From assembly GCF_037975245.1 (NCBI RefSeq), contig NC_092578.1:5092501-5122500 (forward strand): DNA of 30,000 nt. The letters run 5' to 3'. Positions 10,841-20,268 of this stretch are shown here, one piece after another (positions within the stretch are counted from its first letter, which is position 1; each line of letters opens with the position of its first letter). The DNA is from Apostichopus japonicus. Taxonomy: Eukaryota > Echinodermata > Holothuroidea > Aspidochirotida > Stichopodidae. A program made the translations under genes and the position numbers. The notes below the pieces were generated by a model, which had not been told where the DNA came from, ran no database searches, and saw only the letters and a list, made by a program, of their open reading frames with translations.

Positions 10841-12865
10841 TTTTTATTTTTTTGTGACTAACGGTATCTTATATGTAGTGTTGCGCTGCATGTTTCAATT
10901 GAGACTATTTGAACCTTTTTGCTTGGTCATCGTTCTTGTGGCAGTTTTAGTAGATATTATTTGTTTTTCATTGTAATTCCCTCAAGTTTACTCCAGTCTA
11001 AGATATCGCACCCCTGGACAACCCCCCCCCTCTCTCCGCCCCACCCACAAGATTGCGACAATCCAACGCCATCAAACATGTTGACTTATGAATGTTTACT
11101 TAAATAACTAAGTAGAGTTACTACTTAAATATTCATGTGATTACAACATTATGAACTCGCTATACACTCTCTTTCTTTTTTTTTGGTTACGTTGCTGCAG
11201 ATCAACAGGTATATAAGTCATAAAGCGTTCAGGTTTTTCCCTTTTTTCCCCTCTGTCTCTCTCGCTCGGCATGGTGCCTTTTTTTATTTGATCAACTTCT
11301 TGGCCTCACACGTCTTCGTACGATTTTAATTTCATCTTATGTTTCACACACAAACTCGCTAATCAACCGGAAAGATGCTCTCTCTCTCAGATATACCCTA
11401 AAAAAAAAAAATGCGCGCTTTCGATCAGTGGTGTAATTGCTTAGCAACCTTTCCGTTCCTAGGCAACTGTCGAGTGTCCCGGCAGAATATGGACTTGACG
11501 TTAAGCATTGGGTTACATCGACGTGTATTTTAAGTGTTGAAGTGCCTCGTATTTGGAAAGCAAAAGAGAGAGAGAGAAAATTGCCCTCGAGTGTTTAAAA
11601 ATGGAGACAGAAAAAAGGAAAGAATCGAAATATATTTGCAAATGCAGACAGCGAATTTTGTTGTTTCATATCCAGCAACGGCAAGGTGTGAGGTTTGTTT
11701 AATACAGCAAAGTAAACGTGATGTGGAGATAGTCAAACATCGCTAGCTAATTGAAATTATTCTCGTAACTTTTACAAAGCTATTTATAAGAAGTTTGTTT
11801 TGATTTCAAAGCTCTTAAAATGATGACAGGTTTTTCTGCCTGTATTTCAGAAGGTGAAGGCTTTTCAGTAAATATCACGTCCTTTCACCACTTACTCAAA
11901 AAGAAGACCTTTATACTGGTAACTGAAAAACTGGCTATAGTCTGTGAGTTGTGTATGTATTTACGTTTTGTGTACAGACCATGCCTCGATTACTTTTCGA
12001 GATAAATAATAAGAGTTAAACACACTTACCCCCGCCCCCCCCCCCATCCCCGTCTAGGATGTAATCGCCACAGCTAAGTTGTTATTAGTTAGATCCTGGT
12101 TAGGCTAACACAGACCTACCGTACATAGTGATTACTTTCAAATACAATTAACATATGGTGTATGTGTATAGGGATAACGAAACATATATTAATCCAGTGG
12201 AAAGTAAAAGCAGAAAAAAAAAACAATAGGAAATTCCAAAAAGGGGCTTGGAATATTAACTGTTTTGTTATGAATTCATTTTCTTTTTTGTGTGTGTGTG
12301 TGCTGAGGAGGAAATTGCACCAATCTGATCCAGTTATGACATATTACAACGCATAGCGTAACTGTACTATCTCAAATTCTACAAAAAACAAAAGAAATGG
12401 AAGACATCAACAAAACTTTAAAAACTAGATCTACGTAATTAGAAAATTACCCGAATGATCATTTAACTAATTGCCATCTTTAGTACGTTCCAAATAAAGG
12501 CCTCGAGAGCCAGACTGGGCCCGGACATAGTTATGTCACCTGGTCACGTTTCTGCTATCATATTTCCTTAAGGATATTAAAGAATATGAAAAAAAACCCA
12601 CTACATTATCCTCCATTCAATGCTTCCCAGGGCCCCCTCCATATTTTTTCCGGTCCCGTCATTCACCCATGGCCCAGAGCATTAACCCCCCCCCCCGATT
12701 ACTCACCCATCAGGTCTGCATGTATGGACCCCACGAGATAATGTAACGAACACAGACTTGCTTCGTTTGCAAATCTACAGCTTACGGTAACTGTCGTAGT
12801 GTCTTCTTATCCTATATAATGATGATGTGGTAGGCTACAAACAAACATAGCATATATATTTGCAA
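10841..12865. other. non-genic stretch with possible promoter signals
   Basis: No convincing gene. There is a 9-nt C run at 11022-11030, two X-box-like motifs at 11436-11467, a GA-rich patch near 11562-11580, a C run at 12035-12045, a (GT)n at 12290-12302 and a C run at 12686-12696. Downstream of the X-boxes, an ATG at 11600 opens a short lysine- and arginine-rich frame that meets a plausible donor (CAAG|GTGTGA) at 11683-11692, but no partner exon can be named. Confidence 0.45.
11436..11467 (+). promoter_or_regulatory. two adjacent X-box-like (RFX) motifs
   Basis: ATTGCTTAGCAAC (11436-11448) and GTTCCTAGGCAAC (11455-11467) are both close to the imperfect inverted repeat recognised by RFX factors and start 19 bp apart. 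RFX sites are known in promoters of ciliary genes, usually close to the start site. No ciliary gene is identifiable downstream, so this is a motif-level call only. Confidence 0.35.
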
Positions 12866-12883
12866 TTAATATAGTGGAAGTAC

Positions 12884-13041
12884 CTTGTTGAAGGTGGTTT
12901 TGAAACCTTTGGAGTTACTCCATCTAAAAGCAGATACAGACAAAACTCCAAAAGTACCACATCTTCCACCGTTTTTATCTTTCTTACATTTTGAGATGGA
13001 ACTTTTAATTTCAAATTCTGGTATTATTGTCATGTATAGGT
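12884..13041 (-). other. possible internal exon, unrecognised
   Basis: On the minus strand an open frame without stops reads LYMTIIPEFEIKSSISKCKK, continues through GRCGTFGVLSVSAFRWSN and ends FKTTFNK. It lies between a plausible acceptor (AATGCAG before 13041) and a plausible donor (AACAAG|GTACTT at 12884/12883). The residue mix looks more like globular protein than translated junk. I recognise no domain and see no neighbouring exon in phase, and the acceptor lacks a strong pyrimidine tract. It may be chance. Confidence 0.15.
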
Positions 13042-13468
13042 CTGCATTAATGTCAATATGTTCCCACAAAGGGGAGGTGAACCTTCGACTTAGAACCCCA
13101 CCCTCCCCCACCCCGAGGCTCCTACCTTCACATAAAAAACGGTAACTTCTATTGGCACAATAAACTCGTACTCCAGTAACCTCACAAACTGACAAACCAA
13201 AAATGTAGAGGAAAAAGAGGCGAATAGGTCAGTCAAGTCTTCTACGTAGAAAACGGCTTGTATGACATAGACCATTTCCTGGATTGATATTGATACAACG
13301 GCTGTCAATAACATTGAACGAAATACGCCCATGATATGTAATACATTTTAGAGGGTATACTAGTTATGCGATATGATGACATTTGACATAATAAATTTAC
13401 TATCCTATGTTGGACTCAAATAATACGGCCATACCTTGTATCGAATTATCGTACGATATCGTGTAATG
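13042..13468. other. non-genic stretch
   Basis: No recognisable feature apart from a short C-rich patch at 13098-13116. Overlapping open frames on both strands have no motif I can identify. Confidence 0.5.
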
Positions 13469-13516
13469 CTATACAGGCGCGTATCCAGGATTTTCAAACC
13501 CGGGGGGCGCGAATTA

Positions 13517-13617
13517 CTATCTAAGCGGAGCGCCACCATCGGTTGGCGCGCAGCGTACAAGAAAATTTCTTATTTTGATACCCCCCAGATCACCGGAGAC
13601 GGCACTTCTCGGGCTTG
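13517..13617 (+). repeat. internal transposon module, copy 1
   Basis: Begins CTATCTAAGCGGAGCGCCAC and includes AGCGTACAAGAAAATTT and CAGATCACCGGAGACGGCAC. Related copies lie at 14224-14325, 14931-15030 and 15031-15111. It sits just inside the left terminal repeat of the outer element. Confidence 0.75.
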
Positions 13618-14159
13618 AAATGACCAACCAGATGTACACTTTTTGCCTGAGAACCAAGTATTTCCTAATAGTTTTTTTTCTATCCATAACCTTTTTGAAG
13701 ATTGTCAACCCGGCGCACATCATGTTCGACCTGATCGCATCTCCTGTGGGTCTTTGCTTTTGTAGGTGATTCTACGTCGCGGCCCACAATACCCGTCAGC
13801 CCCACTTTTCAAGGTTTTAAGCCCCATATTTGTTCAGAATTTGAAAATTCACATTTCTCGTGAATAAACTCACTTCAAAACATACCCATAATGTTGTACA
13901 AAATTTCATCTATGGACAACCAATATAGAAAAACTTCCTTCAACCCCTAACAGACCGGTCAAAATTGCACGAGTAGAGGGAAGTGTGATGCAGAATGTTG
14001 GTCAGAAATTTTCGAAACTTCAGACACAGTTAATTTATTGGTGTACAAATATTAAAACCTCTTATAACGGCTATTATAAAACTTGGTTGAAGGAAATGAA
14101 AAAATAGCAGATATTTCCGAAACCGAACACTACACACATAGGCGTAGGAGGCGCGGCGG

Positions 14160-14536
14160 CAGTGGCGGAGCTAGGGGTATTGGTCAGGAGGGGTGAGAAT
14201 GGTCTGTAGGGGCGCTTTCGACACTATCTAAGCGGAGCGCCACCACTGGTTGGTGCGTAGCGTACAGAAAATTTTTGAGTAAAGATACTCCCTAGATCGC
14301 CGGAAATGACCCTTTCCGGGCCTGGCTAATTTGCAGATAAACGAAGAATAAGGTGTCATCGCCAAATTACACCAACAAAATGTGACAAATGTCAATAAGT
14401 AGATGAGAGCGCAATAAAAAAGTCAATAATCTAGAATAAGTAAAAAGTGGTAAAGAGCTGAAAAAGGCGCCAGCAGTCCATTTGAGTCCGTCAGGGGGGC
14501 ATCCGCCCCCATGACCGTATGGACGCTCCGCCACTG
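14160..14536. mobile_element. 377-bp hAT-type MITE with 8-bp target duplication
   Basis: The ends are CAGTGGCGGAGC (14160) and its reverse complement GCTCCGCCACTG (ending 14536), a perfect 12-bp TIR. CGCGGCGG stands immediately before (14152-14159) and immediately after (14537-14544), a perfect 8-bp target duplication as made by hAT transposases. There is no coding capacity. The interior carries one copy of the ~100-bp module (14224-14325) shared with the surrounding element and a GGGGGGCATCCGCCCCC palindrome near the right end (14495-14511). Joining the flanks restores a GC-rich string beginning TAGGCGTAGGAG that itself looks like a transposon terminus, so the host site was probably another element. 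Confidence 0.9.
14224..14325 (+). repeat. internal transposon module, copy 2 (inside the MITE)
   Basis: Starts CTATCTAAGCGGAGCGCCAC, identical over its first 20 bases to the copy at 13517, then diverges (GGTTGGTGCGTAGCGTACAG, CCTAGATCGCCGGAAATGAC). Confidence 0.8.
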
Positions 14537-14879
14537 CGCGGCGGGGGTGCAGCCCCTAATTCGCCATTACTAATGTAAAAGAGAGTTTTGACATAATTGG
14601 ACCTCCGTGCTTTTTATACATCTACATGAGACATGTTGTTTACATTAGCATCCCGCGGTATACTGCGCAATTTTAACGGAACGTACGGCACATGATGGCA
14701 TGCGATGTAATAACCGAGGCTTGCTTATATGATATTGACATTAACACGTTGAGCGCGCGCGAAAATTTTTGGTTATTTTTTCAGGCAAGTCGGACAGTTT
14801 TGAGGCTTTTCATCCTGGAGCGCCATTTTCATGCTCACTGATATGATGTGATATCTGCTGTTTACGTTACAAATTCAAA

Positions 14880-15205
14880 CAGGCGCGTAGCGAGGAATTT
14901 GTCAAGGGAGGGGCGAAGCCTGTAGGCAAATTATCTAAGCGTAGCGCCACCATGAGTTGGCGCGAAGTGTACAAGAAAATTTTGGCCGAAAATGCCTCCC
15001 AGATCGCTGGAAATGGCACTACCCAGGACCATTTGTTAGCGCGAAGCGTACAAGCAAATTTTGGCCAAAAATGGCTCCCAGATCGCTGGAAATGACACTT
15101 CCCAGGCCTTGTAAGTTGCATCTAAGCACTTTCTATTTTGAAATTACTTAGCGATATCATTTAAAACAATGCTGAATGGGGGGGGGGGCGGGCGGTCGCC
15201 CCCAT
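14880..15205 (+). mobile_element. third hAT-like end with two tandem module copies
   Basis: CAGGCGCGTAGCGAGG at 14880 resembles the left end at 13474. It is followed by a full module copy (14931-15030) and directly by a second, slightly shorter one (15031-15111, lacking the TAAGCG start). An 11-nt G run (15178-15188) leads into GGGCGGTCGCCCCC, the kind of GC palindrome seen near the right end of the MITE. No matching right terminal repeat was found, so the copy is truncated or part of the outer element. Confidence 0.55.
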
Positions 15206-15454
15206 CCCAAAAATCGTCATGTTCCCAGACGACGCTGTCGAGTTCGAGACCAGCCACAGTTGCATGTTTCATAGCACAATTCTACACACGCGTTATGATA
15301 GACCATATATAGTATATATATAGATCATTAGTGAGAGAGGAAAATGGAAACGTCAAAAAATGGAGTTGTCGGTGTAAGGGGTAGGGTGAGTCACACATTT
15401 ACGAAATCATTGATCCGTCACTGGCTACCCTTCAGCGCTGTAATGATGTCACTG

Positions 15455-15619
15455 TTCCTCTTTCTCTTCCCGATGTCTTCGCGTTTTTCTTTTACTCCCT
15501 CCTTTTCTCCTTTTTCTCTCTTCCTTCATTTTCTTTTCCCTTCCTTCCTCTCCTCCTCCTCTTTTTCCCCCTTTTTTCCTTTTTTCTTCTCTTTTTTTTC
15601 TCTCCTCTTTTTCTTACCC
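15455..15619. repeat. polypyrimidine tract inside the transposon
   Basis: About 165 nt almost wholly of T and C on the plus strand with a few interruptions. The open frame across it is rich in Ser, Phe, Pro and Leu because of the composition. Long polypyrimidine stretches can adopt triplex structures. Confidence 0.8.
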
Positions 15620-16069
15620 GGGGCGCGCGCGCCCCCAACGCCCCCCCCTGGATACGCACCTGCTATATAACAACCTTATGAACGGAATGTCAGTATAATA
15701 TTATTGACGTATTTTTCTGTGTGGTTTAAGGTGTCAATGTCTTACAGTTTGGCGTTCTCATGACATTTTGCCATTATTTGACCTCTACCGCGTTCGTTGA
15801 ACCTATACTGAAGAAAAGGCGTCTTTTCCCCTTTGATCATAGGCAAGAATAACAATTATATTGTTTGTACAAGTGTGACAAAAACCATCCTTCCCACATC
15901 CTTTTCCCCACCCCACCCCTACCCTTCATCCTCTTCCTCATCATCCATGCTCAGCCCCATTCCCCATCCTTCCCATCCTCCCCATCCTCCCACCCCTTCC
16001 CCACACAACTACCTCGCGATCGTCGTGGGTCTAAGCCTAATGAACGCATACGAGATAATTCAGTTTACG

Positions 16070-16071
<2 letters not shown>

Positions 16072-16109
<38 letters not shown>
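16072..16109. repeat. (AT)19 microsatellite
   Basis: Perfect dinucleotide repeat. Confidence 0.95.
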
Positions 16110-16114
<5 letters not shown>

Positions 16115-16796
16115 CGCATGTCTGTAACTATGCGTTCATCTCTGTGCGATATTTTGATCATCTTTTGGCTGCCTTCGGTGCAGAGAGAAAATTCAAACAA
16201 TTTAATTTATCTGATCAGCGATAGATTTCTTTGAAATGCAAAGTAGGCTCTAATCATCAAAAAACAGCATTAATAGGTGATTTCGAATTCACAGTGGTTG
16301 CTTTTCCCTCTAAATGACACCAAAACGGGGGAAACAATGTTCTTGGTTTCGTAACTTTAGCTTCATTAGTAATTATCGCGTTGAAAGATATATTTAGGAA
16401 ACCTTTAACCGATTTTCAAGGAAATTTTTGCAACGTGTACTCATCAGTGTTCATGATAAGGAATATATTATTTCCTAAAGCGACTGTTTAAGTCAAATGA
16501 CGTATTTCCATTTCAAAGAGGCCTTTGAGGAGTCATATCCTTTTGTTTACTCGTTACAGCTGTTATACTTTTACAAAGATTTCTATCCTGCTATAGGTAG
16601 TTATTAAAACAACCAAAAAAAAACACATAACCAAAAAAAAAAAAAAAAAAAGGTAGATGTTGTTGTCCTATGAAAATTGAATTACCATTAGTCGTCTGAA
16701 TTATCAGTAGAATAGGATTAGTGTATTCCATGAAGAAAGTGAACCGCATTTTGCTGTGATGTCATTTGTGACGTCATTGTGGACGACGTCAACAAG

Positions 16797-16830
<34 letters not shown>

Positions 16831-16831
16831 C

Positions 16832-16868
<37 letters not shown>

Positions 16869-16915
16869 CATATACAAATATATATACAAATATTTATACA
16901 TATTTATATCTAACA
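16797..16915. repeat. compound (CA)n(TA)n microsatellite
   Basis: (CA)11 runs into (TA)n broken by CATA, then degrades into CAAATATATA and TTTATA variants. Confidence 0.9.
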
Positions 16916-17492
16916 CAAAATTCAAACAGAACTTAAATGACACATTGAAACTGTTTTTTTTTTCTGATTATGTTTCTTCACAAAGGTGTGCATCACACCT
17001 ATGACTTGATTACCATGCATGTAGGCTCAATTTCATTCGAAGCATTTCAAGTGAAGTCAAATCTTAATGATCATTTCTGAATAAATATTGGCAGTTGTAA
17101 GACAAGAATAATAAGGTACCGGTTCAGATGAACATGATATTGACACAGGGCACATCTGGTTCCGAACATGTATGGCAATAGGTGTGTTGATGTGTTAAAT
17201 TTCTCGCCTGATATCCACACCTAAGTGACCTACCAGCCACACTCAGCAGTTTCCCAACATTTCTTTTGCTTTCAATATGCAATGAAGATTTTGGCAATAA
17301 TAAGCACACATGCAACTAGTTTTCAACGACGGCTTTTTCGTATCTTTAACAGCGCCATCTATTCACATTCGAGCGTTTGTCTTTTCTGTACTGGTTGCGC
17401 AGTCGATTTTGTGTGCACCGTCTTGCACGACTAAACTATTATGTATGGTTTAATTCTGGTTTTATGTACAATAATAGTTAACAGATGGGAAT

Positions 17493-17564
17493 CAGGGTAG
17501 GGGAGAGAGGAAGATGAAGGGGGTGGGGAGAGGTAGAAAGAAGGGGAAAGGGAAGGGAAGGAAC
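17493..17564. repeat. polypurine tract
   Basis: G- and A-only sequence apart from a few T, including GGGGAGAGAGGAAGATGAAG. Low-complexity; the reverse strand gives a Ser/Pro-rich open frame. Confidence 0.8.
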
Positions 17565-17703
17565 TGGCTGGAGGATTGGCTTGCGAATGAGACCCTAAAA
17601 AGCAACGCAAAACAACCACATTATTCATGTTCTAGTGCGAAAAAATAACATGGATGATGTAAACAAACAACGATAAAATGTAATATATTACTAGAGATAT
17701 AAA

Positions 17704-18470
17704 GTGTGGACTTAGTACGAGATATGCACTTCTCTCAATCAAGTAGGTATACTAAGAACTATGTGGACGTATTACGAGATATGCACTTCTCTCAAGTAGG
17801 TATACTAAGAACTATGTGGACTTATTACGAGATACGTTCTCCTCACAATAAAGTAGGTATACCAAGAACTACGTGGACTTATTATGAGATACACACGCCT
17901 CACAATCAAGTATCTATATACTGAGAACTATGTAGACATGTTACGAGATACGCAATTCTCTCAATCAAGTATCTATACTAAGAACTATGTGGTCTTATTA
18001 CAAGATACACACGCCTCACAATCAAGTATATACATATACTGAGAACTATATATGTAGACTTGTTACGAGATACGCAATTCTCTCAATCAAGTATCTATAC
18101 TAAGAACTACGTGGACTTATTATGAGATACACACGCCTCACAATCAAGTATCTATATACTGAGAACTATGTAGACTTGTTACGACATACACACTGCTCAC
18201 AATCAAATAGGTATACTAAGAACTATGTGGTCTTATTACGAGATACACACTCCTCACAAGCAAGAAGGTATACTAAGAATTAAGTGGACTTATTATGAGA
18301 TACATACGCCTCACAATCAAGTTTCTATATTCTGAGAACTATGTGGACTTATTACGAGATACACACGCCTCACAATCAAGTAGGTATACTAAGAACTATA
18401 TGGACTTGTTATGAGATACACACGCCTCACAATCAAGTATCGATATACAATGTGGACTTATACGCATCAA
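17704..18470 (+). repeat. minisatellite, ~58-bp unit, about 13 copies
   Basis: The unit begins GTGGACTTATTACGAGATA, continues CACACGCCTCACAATCAAGT and ends GGTATACTAAGAACTAT. Copies begin near 17706, 17763, 17816, 17873, 17931, 17989, 18053, 18110, 18170, 18227, 18283, 18342, 18400 and a partial at 18452. From 17931 two types alternate (GTAGAC...GCAATTCTCTC and GTGGTC or GTGGAC...CACGCCTCAC), giving a dimeric period near 120 bp. Unit length varies (52-64 bp), so reading frames through it (MWTYYEIHTPHNQVGI-like) are not a protein. Confidence 0.92.
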
Positions 18471-19865
18471 CCAAAAGCGAGTTTTTCTCACAGCTGCACA
18501 TTGCGCAAACACTGTATGTATATACACATATATTAACTGAGTGTACCGTGAATAAGATAGAAACACATTGCCTGGCTACGTTGTGTGACAGCCATGCAGT
18601 TGCGTGCTCTCAAATTTATATCTGACTGCAGCGGGGTCCTTCCAAAGGTTAATAAATTAAATCTCACTTCTTTCACAATTCGCAATATATTCTACATAAT
18701 AGTTAACGAGTTCTTAAAACGTTCGTATCTTTTAGTATCACAGGTTTTTCCTTGCTGACTATTGGTTTCTTTCGCACTGTAGAACTGTAGTACCAATTCA
18801 AGTCAAACCGCTTATTCGAATAAGTATTTTCTGATTTGTCACAGAATGGTAAACTTATTCGTATCTTCCACACTTGTAAAATTGCACAGTTATAAAGTAA
18901 ATAAGTAGGTTTGCCGTTGAAGGATTTTTTTTTGGCAAAACCATATGAAAACGTTAATTCTTTTGGCCCCTCTCTCAATTCCAGGGCCCTTACAACGGGA
19001 AGGGTGTTTGGGGGGGGGGGGTGGATTCCTTAAAAATGGTTTACTTCGAATTGCAGACGCATGCAAATTAAGTAGTATACACTGGCATTACTACTACAAA
19101 AATTATCGTAAAAAGTAATGGAAATGATAGCACCATTTTCCATCTAAGAATTATTAGCCACATAAAAATTTCTCCCGTCCCGTTTTTCCACGTTTAACCC
19201 TCACCCGTAGACCCCTCCCAAGGACGGACATCAACCAACCTTTCACAAAAAAAAAAAAAAAAAATGGAACTGGTTTCGGGCTCGCTTAATATTATGAGCA
19301 AATTGACAGATGTGAGCAGCAACATTCCATCATAAACGAACCTATCAGAAATGCATTACTTTACGTAAACTGTGTTTGCGATTCGTTCATTACGACCCTT
19401 ACAGTAATCTAGTAATAGTAATTCGTAATCAAATCGATTTCTCAAGACCTAAACGTATATATAATCAAGTAGAAATGATGTCTTGTGACGTCATCTGACG
19501 TAATTTACATATTGCTGATGGAAACCCTTAAATGGTTAATTTAATTCCCTGACCACACAAAACAGCCGACTAAATAACATTATACAAGCTCTGATTACCA
19601 TGCAAACCTTAATGTGTTTCATTGTACACATCCTTCCGCCATTAAATGCAGCGACGCGAAGCAATCAATACAACACTTTGCATAAGATTCTTGCTTGATA
19701 GATTTTCAAGAGAATTGTTTGTGTCAGAAAGCTATACTTTTTGTAAGCCTTGAGCCAAAAAGCAAGAAGGTTTTCGTAACAAAAGAAACAAAGAGAGTTA
19801 CATCGAAAACAGGCCGTTTGATTGTTTATACAACGTTTAATATATGCATACACGCACAAACACAC

Positions 19866-19866
<1 letters not shown>
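18471..19866. other. AT-rich non-genic stretch
   Basis: No gene recognised. A 12-nt G run at 19010-19021, an 18-nt A run at 19247-19264 and a TGACGTCA at 19486-19493 (followed by TGACGTAA) are the only features. The 91-codon minus-strand frame at 18703-18978 shows no known motif. Confidence 0.55.

Positions 19867-19916
<50 letters not shown>
19867..19916. repeat. (TA)25 microsatellite next to the TTAA transposon
   Basis: Perfect dinucleotide array that ends four bases before the TTAA flanking the element at 19925. Confidence 0.95.
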
Positions 19917-19920
<4 letters not shown>

Positions 19921-19924
19921 TTAA

Positions 19925-19944
19925 AGTGGCCATGACACGAAAAT
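19925..19944 (+). repeat. left terminal inverted repeat of the TTAA element
   Basis: AGTGGCCATGACACGAAAAT. It differs from the right end only at positions 3 and 20. Past about 20 bp the two arms are not clearly alike. Confidence 0.9.
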
Positions 19945-20106
19945 TTCAAAGTCCTATATTTTTGGGATCCATCAAAGAATGTTCTCTAGAACATGTATCA
20001 ACCAATCTGCCAGTTTAAAACTTGATTTTTCAAGTCGAAAATTGAGAATGAATTTACCCTTTTCGGCGTTTGAAACTTTGTTTACTCGAAAATTTTCCGA
20101 TTCGCA

Positions 20107-20124
20107 TGACGTCATGTGACGTCA
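20107..20124. promoter_or_regulatory. double TGACGTCA (CRE/ATF-type) site, left arm
   Basis: TGACGTCA at 20107-20114 and again at 20117-20124, full palindromic sites recognised by CREB/ATF bZIP factors. The first begins 182 bp from the element's left end and both are upstream of the plus-strand ATG at 20269. Likely promoter elements of the transposon gene, by position. Confidence 0.5.
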
Positions 20125-20268
20125 CGTTTTGAACACATTTGTTGTCGCTGCTTTACGATCCTCCGAACATACCATTCACGTACACAGTAGACAAGTACAC
20201 ATACCACTAGTAGTTACTAAACAAAACACCGATCACAAGTGCGATATCAAATCAAAATTTCCTGTGAA

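Larger units (their letters stand above)
13474..15662. mobile_element. hAT-like DNA transposon with TIRs, internally rearranged
   Basis: The left end reads CAGGCGCGTATCCAGG (13474) and the right end, on the opposite strand, CAGGTGCGTATCCAGG (ending at 15662): 15 of 16 positions match. Both continue into G-rich GGGGGCGC sequence. CTATA lies directly outside both ends (13469-13473 and 15663-15667), which fits a 5-bp target duplication; some hAT groups make 5 bp rather than the usual 8. No transposase is recognisable in the 2.2 kb. The interior holds a nested MITE, another similar left end at 14880 and four copies of a ~90-bp module, so this may be a nest of related pieces whose outer ends pair by chance of family membership. 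Moderate confidence that it is one element. Confidence 0.55.
15663..17703. other. non-genic stretch with microsatellites
   Basis: No gene recognised. Contents: C/T-rich tract at 15888-16014, (TA)n at 16072-16109, 19-nt A run at 16633-16651, TGACGTCA at 16769-16776, compound (CA)n(TA)n at 16797-16915 and a purine tract at 17493-17564. Open frames rich in Tyr-Ile are translated (TA)n. Confidence 0.55.

Noticed and set aside
15344-15670. Ser/Phe/Pro-rich open frame of 108 codons
   Set aside because: It follows a polypyrimidine tract and runs through the terminal repeat of a transposon; composition explains it.
16704-17004. Tyr-Ile-rich open frames on both strands
   Set aside because: Direct translation of (TA)n and (CA)n microsatellites; the same explains frames at 19665-20018, 23502-23705 and 25567-25794.
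17704-18625. Coding frames reading MWTYYEIHTPHNQ repeats
   Set aside because: The unit length varies between 52 and 64 bp, so the frame is not maintained; the open stretches are by-products of the tandem repeat.
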